37,863 nucleotides of DNA from Acidimicrobiaceae bacterium (GTDB lineage Bacteria; Actinomycetota; Acidimicrobiia; Acidimicrobiales; Aldehydirespiratoraceae): the NCBI GenBank assembly GCA_009843735.1, contig VYCW01000053.1:1-37863 (forward strand), read 5' to 3'. The position numbers and the translations under genes are program-made. How positions within the stretch are numbered: the first letter of the stretch is position 1; each line of letters starts with the position of its first letter. Shown one piece after another: positions 30,237-37,239 of this stretch. The notes under the pieces were generated by a model. The model saw only the letters and a program-made list of their open reading frames with translations, was not told the origin of the DNA and did not search any database.

Positions 30237-31571
30237 CCCATAGACATCGCGCTGTGGCTTCTGGCCGCTCTCGCGCTGATTGCCGCCAACGCCTTCTTCG
30301 TCGCCATGGAGTTCGCGCTGGTGGCGGTGGACAGGACCCGGGTGGACGAGCGGGCCGGGGCCGGAGACCGGCGGGCCCGGATAGTCCAGCGTCTGGTGGC
30401 CCGCCTTTCGTTCCACCTCTCCGGCGCGCAGATCGGCATCACGGTGTCGTCGCTGCTGCTCGGCTTCATGGTCGAGCCGGCGCTGACACCGATGCTCTCG
30501 CCCCTGATCGAGGATCTCTTCGGGTCGCAGACCCCTGCGGGCGTGTCCATCGCCGTCGCGCTGTTCCTGGCCACGTTCGTGCAGATGGTGTTCGGGGAGT
30601 TGGTGCCCAAGGCGGTGGCCATCACCAAGCCCTACGGCGCCGCGGTGACGGTGGCGGTGCCCACCACGGTGTACGGCGTGCTGGCCCGGCCGGTGGTGAT
30701 GTTCCTCAACAACGTCGCCAACTCGATGGTGCGCCGCCTCGGCATCGAGCCCCGGGAGGAGCTCGAGACGGTGCCGGACCGTGAGGAGCTTGAACATCTC
30801 TTCGTGTCCTCAGGCGAGGAGGGGATGCTCGACGAGGGCGAGGTCCGCCTGCTGACCCGGTCGATTCGACTGGCCGACAAGCAGGCCGACGATGCCATGG
30901 TGCCCAGGGTCGAGGTGGAGGCCATCGCCGCCGACGCCTCCGTGGCCGACCTGGCGGAGCTGTCCGCCCGCACCGGCCACTCCCGGTTCCCGGTCATCGG
31001 GAGCCACATCGACGACGTCGTCGGTGTGGTCCACGTGAAGTCGCTGTTCGCCGTTCCGGTGGAGGACAGGCCGTCCACGCCGGTGTCACGGCTGACGAAG
31101 CAGGTCTTGGCCGTGCCGGAGTCCCGGGACCTCGACGACATGCTGGACGACCTGCGCGCCGGGGCCGGACTGCTGGCGGTGGTGGTCGACGAGCATGGGG
31201 GGACGGCGGGGATCATCACCCTTGAGGACGTCCTGGAGGAGATAGTCGGCGAGATCGATGACGAGCACGACTCGTCAACCCCCGAGCGGACCCGGTCCGA
31301 GTCCAGGGGCTCGACAGTGCTGCCGGCGTCGCTCCACACCGACGAGGTCCTGGAGGCCACCGGGTTCGCCATGCCCGAGGGCGCCTACGAGACGCTGGCC
31401 GGATTGGTGCTGGACCGGCTGGGTCACATCCCTGTGCCCGGCGAGACCGTCACGGTCGACGGATGGAGGCTCGAGGTGGTGGCGGTGGACGGGCTGAGGA
31501 TCGCCACCGTGCGGGTGGTGGCGGGATCCGCCCCGCCGCCTGGTACGGCCCCCTCGGAGGGGTCGTCGTGA
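30228..31571 (+). CDS. CNNM/CorC (hemolysin C-like) membrane protein with CBS pair, full length
   Basis: CNNM/CorC proteins are membrane proteins linked to magnesium export. Domains in order: DUF21 membrane part (about residues 5-180; LIAANAFFVAMEFALVAVDR and FGELVPKAVAITKP), two CBS motifs (about 205-325; MVPRVEVEAIAAD, GHSRFPVIG, ITLEDVLEEIVGEIDDEHD), and a CorC_HlyC domain at the end. The start is unsure. I use TTG at 30228; the GTG at 30141 is upstream of the predicted transcript start, and the strong ribosome site would suit a rare ATA or ATC start 4-10 nt after it. Its stop overlaps the second CNNM gene in GTGA. Such tandem pairs are common in actinobacteria. Confidence 0.88.
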   Translation: MGGPIDIALWLLAALALIAANAFFVAMEFALVAVDRTRVDERAGAGDRRARIVQRLVARLSFHLSGAQIGITVSSLLLGFMVEPALTPMLSPLIEDLFGSQTPAGVSIAVALFLATFVQMVFGELVPKAVAITKPYGAAVTVAVPTTVYGVLARPVVMFLNNVANSMVRRLGIEPREELETVPDREELEHLFVSSGEEGMLDEGEVRLLTRSIRLADKQADDAMVPRVEVEAIAADASVADLAELSARTGHSRFPVIGSHIDDVVGVVHVKSLFAVPVEDRPSTPVSRLTKQVLAVPESRDLDDMLDDLRAGAGLLAVVVDEHGGTAGIITLEDVLEEIVGEIDDEHDSSTPERTRSESRGSTVLPASLHTDEVLEATGFAMPEGAYETLAGLVLDRLGHIPVPGETVTVDGWRLEVVAVDGLRIATVRVVAGSAPPPGTAPSEGSS

Positions 31572-32626
31572 GCACGGGAACGATCGTGGCCCTGGTGACC
31601 GCGGTGGTGATGCTGGGCGCCAACGCCTTCTTCGTGGCGGCCGAGTTCGCGCTGGTCGCGGCCCGGGCCGTGCGGCTGGAGTCGGCCGCAGCCGACGGCG
31701 ACCGGCGCAGCCGGCTCGCCCTCGACGCGGTCCGAGACCTCCAGACCCAGCTGGCGGGAGCCCAACTCGGCATCACCATGGCCTCTCTGGTGCTGGGCTA
31801 TGTGGCCGAGCCGGCCATCGCCCACCTCATCGAGCCGGCCATCGAACTGGTGGTCGAAGTCCCCTCCGGAGTGCTGCACACCATCTCGTTCGCGGTGGCG
31901 CTGTCGGTGGTGACGACCCTGCACGTGGTGGTGGGCGAGATGGTTCCCAAGAACATCGCCATCTCCGGGCCCGAGTCCTCGGCCAGGCTGCTCGCGCCGG
32001 CCATGAAGGTCTACATGACTCTCTTCAAGCCGCTCATCTGGTCGCTCAACATCGTGGCGACGGGGCTCGTGCGGCTGATGGGCATGAAGCCGGTCGACGA
32101 GATCAACACTGCGCTGACCATCAACGAGTTCCGTACGCTGCTGGCCGATGCCCGTGAGGAGGGCGTCATCGAGTCCACCGAGCATGAGCTGCTCGCGGGT
32201 GCCCTCGAGTTCCGGGTCCGGTCGGTCGGCTCGATGATGGTGCCGGCGGACCGGTTGGTGTCGGTGTCCCGGGGCGCGTCGGTGGCCCAGCTCGAGGACG
32301 TGGTGGCCTCCACCGGCCACACCCGGGTGCCGATGTGGGGGTCCGATCCCGGCGACGTGCTGGGCTTCGTGCATGCCAAGGATCTGCCCCGCATGCCGCC
32401 CGACGCCCGTGACGACCCGGTGCCGCTGGAGCTGCTGCGCCGGATGCGGGTGGTCAGCCCCGAGATGGCGGGTCGCGACCTCCTGTTCGACATGCGCCGG
32501 TCGAGGGTGCACATGGCTCTGGTCCGCAACGAGGCGGGTCGCATGCTGGGGGTTGTCACCCTCGAGGACGTGCTAGAGGCGCTCGTCGGCGACATCTTCG
32601 ACGAGACCGACGACAACGGCGTATAG
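31568..32626 (+). CDS. CNNM/CorC-type membrane protein, short form without C-terminal domain
   Basis: The 352 residues share the DUF21 membrane part (LGANAFFVAAEFALVAARAV, VVGEMVPKNIAISGPES) and CBS pair (MMVPADRLVSVSRG, GHTRVPMWG, VTLEDVLEALVGDIFDETDD) with the gene before it, but end after the CBS pair and lack the CorC_HlyC domain. The start is the GTG at 31568, which overlaps the previous stop. A longer frame to 31463 is inside the first gene and not credible. The long-short pair may act as a heterodimer, since DUF21 proteins dimerise. It converges on the inhA-like gene with 17 bp between the stops. Confidence 0.88.
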   Translation: MSTGTIVALVTAVVMLGANAFFVAAEFALVAARAVRLESAAADGDRRSRLALDAVRDLQTQLAGAQLGITMASLVLGYVAEPAIAHLIEPAIELVVEVPSGVLHTISFAVALSVVTTLHVVVGEMVPKNIAISGPESSARLLAPAMKVYMTLFKPLIWSLNIVATGLVRLMGMKPVDEINTALTINEFRTLLADAREEGVIESTEHELLAGALEFRVRSVGSMMVPADRLVSVSRGASVAQLEDVVASTGHTRVPMWGSDPGDVLGFVHAKDLPRMPPDARDDPVPLELLRRMRVVSPEMAGRDLLFDMRRSRVHMALVRNEAGRMLGVVTLEDVLEALVGDIFDETDDNGV

Positions 32627-32643
32627 GCCCCCGCGCTCGGCCT

Positions 32644-33411
32644 CTAGGCGCCGACGGCGTGGTAGCCGCCGTCGGCGTGGACGATCGATCCGGTGGTGGC
32701 CGGCAGCCAGTCGCTGAGCATCGCCACGATCGTGCGCGACACCCCGGTCGCGTCGGTGACGTTCCAGCTGAGAGGTGAGCGGCCGTCCCAGGCGTCCTCG
32801 AACTCGGAGAAACCGGGGATGGAGCGGGCCGCCATGGTCTTCATCGGCCCGGCCGACACGAGGTTCACCCGGATGCCCTGCGGCCCCAGGTAGCGGGCCA
32901 GGTACCGGCAGGTGGACTCCAGGCCCGCCTTGGCCACCCCCATCCAGTCATACCCGGGCCAGGCCCGCGAGGCGTCGAAGTCGAGTCCCACGATCGAGCC
33001 GCCTTCACCCATGAGCGGGGCGACCGCGTCGGCGAGCATCTTGAGTGAGTAGGTGGAGATCTCCAGCGCCACCTGGACGTCCGACCAGGTGGCCTCCATG
33101 AACGAGCCGCCCAGGCAGACCTGCGGAGCGAAGCCGATGGCGTGCAGCGCGCCGTCCACGTGCCCCCAGCTCTGGGAAAGGTGGTCGCGCAGCGCGTCGG
33201 CATGGGAGGGCTCGGTGACGTCGAACTCCACCACCTCGATGCCCTCGCCGAGCTTGCGGGCGGTCCGCTGGGTGAGCCTCATGCCCCGCCCCGCCCCGGT
33301 GAGGAGGATCTCGGCCCCCTCGGCCAGGGCCATCTCGGCCGCCCCGAAGGCCAGGGAGGCGTCGGTCAGCACGCCGGTGATCACGATCCGCTTGCCGTCG
33401 AGTAGGCCCAC
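32644..33411 (-). CDS. fabI: Enoyl-[acyl-carrier-protein] reductase, InhA-like
   Basis: Reduces the enoyl intermediate in type II fatty acid synthesis with NADH, in the cytosol. The 255 residues align along their length with mycobacterial InhA: GLLDGKRIVITGVLTDASLAF, HAIGFAPQ, GLDFDASRAWPGYDWMGVAK and LSDWLPATTGSIVHADGG. The catalytic pair is Y154 and K161. At the position of InhA Ser94 (in HSIGF) there is alanine (A91), a change that in InhA lowers NADH affinity and isoniazid sensitivity. The GTG at 33409-33411 lies 8 nt after a minus-strand TAGCGT box. The gene is divergent from the MshC-like gene with only 24 bp between start codons, and convergent with CNNM2. Confidence 0.94.
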   Translation of the reverse strand: MGLLDGKRIVITGVLTDASLAFGAAEMALAEGAEILLTGAGRGMRLTQRTARKLGEGIEVVEFDVTEPSHADALRDHLSQSWGHVDGALHAIGFAPQVCLGGSFMEATWSDVQVALEISTYSLKMLADAVAPLMGEGGSIVGLDFDASRAWPGYDWMGVAKAGLESTCRYLARYLGPQGIRVNLVSAGPMKTMAARSIPGFSEFEDAWDGRSPLSWNVTDATGVSRTIVAMLSDWLPATTGSIVHADGGYHAVGA

Positions 33412-33419
33412 GGCCCGCA

Positions 33420-33429
33420 ACGCTACCTT
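33420..33429. promoter_or_regulatory. Overlapping divergent -10 boxes between fabI and the MshC-like gene
   Basis: On the minus strand TAGCGT (33425 to 33420) ends 8 nt before the fabI GTG. On the plus strand TACCTT (33424-33429) ends 6 nt before the GTG at 33436. The two boxes share the TA at 33424-33425, so both promoters cannot melt and start at once. Confidence 0.6.
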
Positions 33430-33435
33430 GGGATC

Positions 33436-34575
33436 GTGCGGCTCTATGACACTGCCCGCGGCTCGGTTGTGGACTTCGATGCGCCGCCGGTGGTGCGCAT
33501 GTACGTGTGCGGGTTGACGCCGTATGACGCCACCCATCTGGGCCACGCGGCCACCTACATCACCTACGACGTGCTGCAGCGGCGCCTGCGAGACATGGGC
33601 TGCGAGACCCGCTGCGTGCGCAACATCACCGACGTCGACGACGACATCCTGGCTGCAGCCGAGCGTCGAGGCGTCCACTATCTCGACCTGGCCTTCGACC
33701 AGACGGCCCGCTTCGACGACGACATGGCCGCGCTGAACACCCTGCCGTCGGCCTCCGAGCCCAGGGCGACGTCGGCCATACCCGACATCCGGGGCTTCAT
33801 TCACGCCGCCCTGGAGCGGGGCTTCGCGTACCGCTCCGGCGGAAGCGTGTACTTCGACACGCAGGCCTTCAGCGGCTTCGGATCGCTGTCCGGATTCGGG
33901 CGCGACCACATGATCGAGCTGGCCCGCCAGTGGCGCGACGACCCCGACGACCCGGCCAAGCGGGACCGGCTCGACTTCGTGCTGTGGCAGCCGGCCCGAC
34001 CCGGCGAGCCGTCATGGGAGTCCCGCTGGGGGCCGGGGCGGCCGGGCTGGCATGTCGAGTGCTCCACGCTGGCACTGCGCGAACTGGGCGAGACCATCGA
34101 CCTGCACGGCGGGGGAGCGGACCTGCTCTACCCCCACCACGAGTGCGAACGGGCCCAGTCCGAGGCGGTGACGGGCAAGCCGTTCGCCCGGCACTGGCTG
34201 CATCAGGCGCTGGTGCACCACCAGGGTTCCAAGATGTCGAAGTCGCTCGGCAACCTGGTGTTCGTGCACGACCTGCGCCAGCGCCATGAGCCCATGGCGA
34301 TCCGCCTGGCTCTCATGTCACAGCACTACCGAACCCCCTGGCCCTGGCACGACGGCCTGCTACAGGAGGCCGAGCAGCGCCTGACCCTGTGGCGGAGCGC
34401 CGGAACCGGAGACGACGGCGACGCCGACCTTCTCGACGAGGTGCGCCTACGCCTCGACGACGACCTTGACGTCCCCGGTGCGGTGGCCGCGGTGGACGAC
34501 GCGGCCGGCGCCGGCCGTCCCGTGCACGCCGCGGCCGCCCTGTTGGGAGTTGCCCTGCAAGAGGGCGCGATGTGA
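33436..34575 (+). CDS. mshC: Cysteine ligase of the CysRS/MshC family, probably MshC
   Basis: A class I ligase of 379 residues, closer in length to MshC (about 410, mycothiol synthesis, joins cysteine to GlcN-Ins) than to CysRS (about 460). The opening MYVCGLTPYDATHLGHAATY reads as MshC; CysRS usually has CGPTVYDxxHIGNAR. DPDDPAKRDRLDFVLW is also MshC-like. Some stretches (DLHGGGADLLYPHHE, GSKMSKSLGN) look like CysRS. Zinc ligands C25, C209, H234 and E238 and the KMSKS loop (266-270) are intact. The tRNA-binding C-terminal domain of CysRS is missing, which supports MshC. The GTG start is 6 nt after TACCTT, so it is leaderless. A free-standing CysRS would be expected elsewhere. Confidence 0.75.
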   Translation: MRLYDTARGSVVDFDAPPVVRMYVCGLTPYDATHLGHAATYITYDVLQRRLRDMGCETRCVRNITDVDDDILAAAERRGVHYLDLAFDQTARFDDDMAALNTLPSASEPRATSAIPDIRGFIHAALERGFAYRSGGSVYFDTQAFSGFGSLSGFGRDHMIELARQWRDDPDDPAKRDRLDFVLWQPARPGEPSWESRWGPGRPGWHVECSTLALRELGETIDLHGGGADLLYPHHECERAQSEAVTGKPFARHWLHQALVHHQGSKMSKSLGNLVFVHDLRQRHEPMAIRLALMSQHYRTPWPWHDGLLQEAEQRLTLWRSAGTGDDGDADLLDEVRLRLDDDLDVPGAVAAVDDAAGAGRPVHAAAALLGVALQEGAM

Positions 34576-34634
34576 ACGGTTCCGCAGTTCGTGGTCTGAT
34601 CCGCGGGCAGCCGCTCGCGATCGGGGGGCAGCGG

Positions 34635-34640
34635 TAGCCT
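34635..34640 (+). promoter_or_regulatory. -10 box of leaderless thrS promoter
   Basis: TAGCCT ends 8 nt before the thrS ATG at 34649. No Shine-Dalgarno sequence or T-box leader is visible in the 73-bp gap, so regulation by uncharged tRNA is not supported. Confidence 0.55.
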
Positions 34641-34648
34641 CGGAGTCG

Positions 34649-36637
34649 ATGTCCGTGATCTCGGTCTCTTTGCCCGACGGCTCCGCGCGTGAGTTGGCCG
34701 AGGGGTCCAGCGCAGCCGATCTGGCCGCCTCCATCGGCCCCCGGCTTGCCGCCGAAGCGGTGGTTGCGGTGGTCGACGGCGACGAGCGCGACCTCGTTGC
34801 GCCGCTGCCCGACGGGGCGTCGGTGGAGATCGTGACCGCGGCGTCGGACCGGGGCCTGCACACGCTGCGTCATTCCACCGCCCACGTGCTGGCCCAGGCC
34901 GTGCTGGACCTGTACCCGGGCGCCACCTTCGCCATCGGACCGCCCATCGAGCACGGCTTCTACTACGACTTCGAGCTGCCCGACGGCGGCACCTTCACCG
35001 ACGCCGACCTGGAGCGCATCGAAGCCCGCATGCGGGAGATCATTGAGGCCGACCAGCCCTTCCGGCGAGTCGAGGTGGCGGCCGAGGACGCCTTGGAGCT
35101 GTTCGCTAAGCATCCCTACAAGCGGGCCATCATCGAGGCGGTGGCCATGGGTGCCGACGCCGGAGGCGACCTGGCCTCGGAGGCATCGGACGGAGGAACC
35201 GTCAGCTGCTACCGCAACGACGCCGCCAACGGCGACGGGGACGGGTTCGTGGACCTGTGTCTGGGGCCCCATGTTCCGTCCACCGGCCGGCTCGGGCATT
35301 TTGCCCTGCAGCGGGTCAGCGGGGCCTACTGGCGGGGCAGCGAGCGCAACCCCATGCTGCAGCGCATCTACGGCACCGCCTGGGCCACGGGCAAGGACCT
35401 CAGATCCCACCTGCACCGCCTGGCCGAGGCCGAGCGGCGCGACCATCGGCGGCTGGCCGCCGAGCTCGACCTGGTGTCGTGGCCGGCAGAGCTGGGTCCC
35501 GGCCTGGCGGTATGGCATCCCAAGGGCGCCCTGGTGCGCAAGCTGATGGAGGACTACTCGCGCCAGCGACACGCCGAGGGTGGGTACGAGTTCGTGTTCT
35601 CACCCCACATCGCCAAGTCGGTGCTGTGGGAGACCTCCGGGCACCTGGACTTCTACGCGGAGAGCATGTACCCGCCCATGGAGATGGACGGCACCGACTA
35701 CTACCCCAAGCCGATGAACTGCCCGTTCCACGTGATGATCTACCGGTCGTCGCAGCGCAGCTACCGGGACCTGCCCATGCGGTTGTTCGAGCTCGGCGCG
35801 GTGTACCGCTACGAGCTGTCGGGCGCCGTGCACGGCCTGCTGCGAAGCCGGGGCTTCACCCAGGACGACTCCCACATCTTCTGTGCCCGCGAGCACCTGG
35901 CGGCCGAGCTGGCCTCCCTGCTGGAGTTCGTGTTGAGCGTGCTGGAGGCCTTCGGCTTCAACGACTTCCAGACCAGGCTCTCCACCCGGCCCGAAGGGAA
36001 GTACGTGGGCGACGAGGCGCTCTGGGACGACGCCACCGAGGGCCTCCGGTCCGCGCTGGAGTCGGCCGGGCTCGACTACGAGACCGACGAGGGCGGCGGA
36101 GCCTTCTACGGTCCCAAGATCGACGTGGACGTGCGCGACGCCATCGGCCGCTCGTGGCAGCTCTCCACCATCCAGGTGGACTTCAACCTGCCCGAGCGCT
36201 TCGGGCTGGAGTACGTGGCGTCGGACGGTTCCCGGCCGCGGCCCGTGATGATCCACCGGGCCTTGTTCGGCGCGGTCGAGCGGTTCTTCGGAGTGCTCCT
36301 GGAGCACTACGCCGGGGCGTTCCCCGCCTGGCTGGCGCCGGTTCAGGCCCAAGTGCTGCCGGTGGCTGCGGCCCATGGGGACTACGCCGTCGACGTAGCC
36401 GAGACCTTGCGGTCCCGAGGTTTCCGCACCGAGGTCAGCCCGGCCGAGGAGCCTTTGGGCAAGCGGGTGCGCAACGCCAAGGTGGCCAAAGTCCCTTACG
36501 TTCTGGTGGTTGGCGGCGACGACGCCGCCAACGGAACGGTCGGGGTCAACGCCCGCGGGGGCGACAGGCCCGAGAGGGATGTGCCGCTGGAAGCCTTCGC
36601 CGACCGCTTAGCAGCCGAGGTCGAGGCTCGGAGCTGA
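34649..36637 (+). CDS. thrS: Threonine--tRNA ligase
   Basis: Charges tRNA-Thr in the cytosol. The 662 residues have all four domains: TGS (about 1-62), an editing domain with HSTAH and LCLGPHVPSTG (about 75-230) for removing mischarged serine, a class II catalytic core with PMNCPFHVMIY, RSRGFTQDDSHIFC and MIHRALFGAVERF, and the anticodon-binding domain after about 555. The zinc ligands expected in the core (Cys of MNCPF, the His of DDSHIF and the His of MIHRA) are present. The start is the ATG at 34649; longer in-frame starts lie inside the MshC-like gene. It is followed after one base by the HIT gene, the same order as thrS and the Ap4A phosphorylase gene in mycobacteria. Confidence 0.96.
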   Translation: MSVISVSLPDGSARELAEGSSAADLAASIGPRLAAEAVVAVVDGDERDLVAPLPDGASVEIVTAASDRGLHTLRHSTAHVLAQAVLDLYPGATFAIGPPIEHGFYYDFELPDGGTFTDADLERIEARMREIIEADQPFRRVEVAAEDALELFAKHPYKRAIIEAVAMGADAGGDLASEASDGGTVSCYRNDAANGDGDGFVDLCLGPHVPSTGRLGHFALQRVSGAYWRGSERNPMLQRIYGTAWATGKDLRSHLHRLAEAERRDHRRLAAELDLVSWPAELGPGLAVWHPKGALVRKLMEDYSRQRHAEGGYEFVFSPHIAKSVLWETSGHLDFYAESMYPPMEMDGTDYYPKPMNCPFHVMIYRSSQRSYRDLPMRLFELGAVYRYELSGAVHGLLRSRGFTQDDSHIFCAREHLAAELASLLEFVLSVLEAFGFNDFQTRLSTRPEGKYVGDEALWDDATEGLRSALESAGLDYETDEGGGAFYGPKIDVDVRDAIGRSWQLSTIQVDFNLPERFGLEYVASDGSRPRPVMIHRALFGAVERFFGVLLEHYAGAFPAWLAPVQAQVLPVAAAHGDYAVDVAETLRSRGFRTEVSPAEEPLGKRVRNAKVAKVPYVLVVGGDDAANGTVGVNARGGDRPERDVPLEAFADRLAAEVEARS

Positions 36638-36638
36638 C

Positions 36639-37208
36639 ATGGTCGAGCGCCTCTGGGCCGGATGGCGGATCCCCGCCATGATGGACGACCGGGAGGCGGC
36701 CGCAGCCGGGATCGCGGACTCCTCCGGCACCATCCCGGGGACCGTACCCGGAGCCGGGACCGGCCCCGACGGCGGGGACGGCCAGAGCCTGTTCGAGGCC
36801 ATCCTCAACTCGGGCCTGCCCGACGACAAGACCCACATCGTGCACCGCGGCGAGCTGGTCTTCGCCATCCTGAACCGCTACCCGTACTCGACGGGCCACC
36901 TCCTGATCCTGCCCTACCGCGCCGTTGGAGACCTCGAGGGCCTGGACCTCCACGAGCGCCGCGAGCTGTGGGACACCGTCCACGACGCGGTGGCCGCGGT
37001 CAAGGCCGCGTTCTCGCCCGACGGCGTGAACGTCGGCGCCAACCTCGGAGAGGGCGCCGGCCCCAGCGTGTACGACCACGTCCACATCCACGTGCTGCCC
37101 CGCTGGCGCTCGGACACCAACTTCATGACCGCGCTGGCCGACGTGAGGGTCCTCCCACAGAGTCTCCAGGAGTGCTGGGAACGCCTAACAGCCACCTGGC
37201 CGCGCTAG
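36639..37208 (+). CDS. HIT-family protein, Ap4A phosphorylase-like
   Basis: HIT proteins act on nucleotide phosphates. In mycobacteria the homologue next to thrS cleaves Ap4A, a by-product of aminoacyl-tRNA synthetases, by phosphorolysis. The 189 residues hold an unconserved Gly, Pro and Ala-rich N-terminus (about 1-50), then LNRYPYSTGHLLILPYRAV and the catalytic DHVHIHVLPRW motif with all three histidines, followed by SDTNFMTALADVRVLPQSL, which is characteristic of the mycobacterial type. The ATG is one base past the thrS stop, so the two are co-translated. The link is sensible because ThrRS makes Ap4A. A hairpin follows before the convergent gene. In mycobacteria a phosphatidylinositol-phosphate synthase gene comes next; it is absent here. 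Confidence 0.88.
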   Translation: MVERLWAGWRIPAMMDDREAAAAGIADSSGTIPGTVPGAGTGPDGGDGQSLFEAILNSGLPDDKTHIVHRGELVFAILNRYPYSTGHLLILPYRAVGDLEGLDLHERRELWDTVHDAVAAVKAAFSPDGVNVGANLGEGAGPSVYDHVHIHVLPRWRSDTNFMTALADVRVLPQSLQECWERLTATWPR

Positions 37209-37219
37209 CTGTTCTACGG

Positions 37220-37236
37220 GCGGCCTCACAGGCCGC
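37220..37236. terminator. Bidirectional hairpin after the HIT gene
   Basis: GCGGCCT-CAC-AGGCCGC is a perfect 7-bp stem with a 3-nt loop in the 31-bp gap between convergent stops. A second small palindrome, GGTCA-GT-TGACC, follows over the minus-strand stop. No T tract is present. Confidence 0.6.
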
Positions 37237-37239
37237 TGG

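Noticed and set aside
34561..34648. T-box or other leader regulating thrS
   Set aside because: The gap is only 73 bp, holds no T-box core sequence or terminator-antiterminator pair, and the -10 box sits 8 nt from the ATG.
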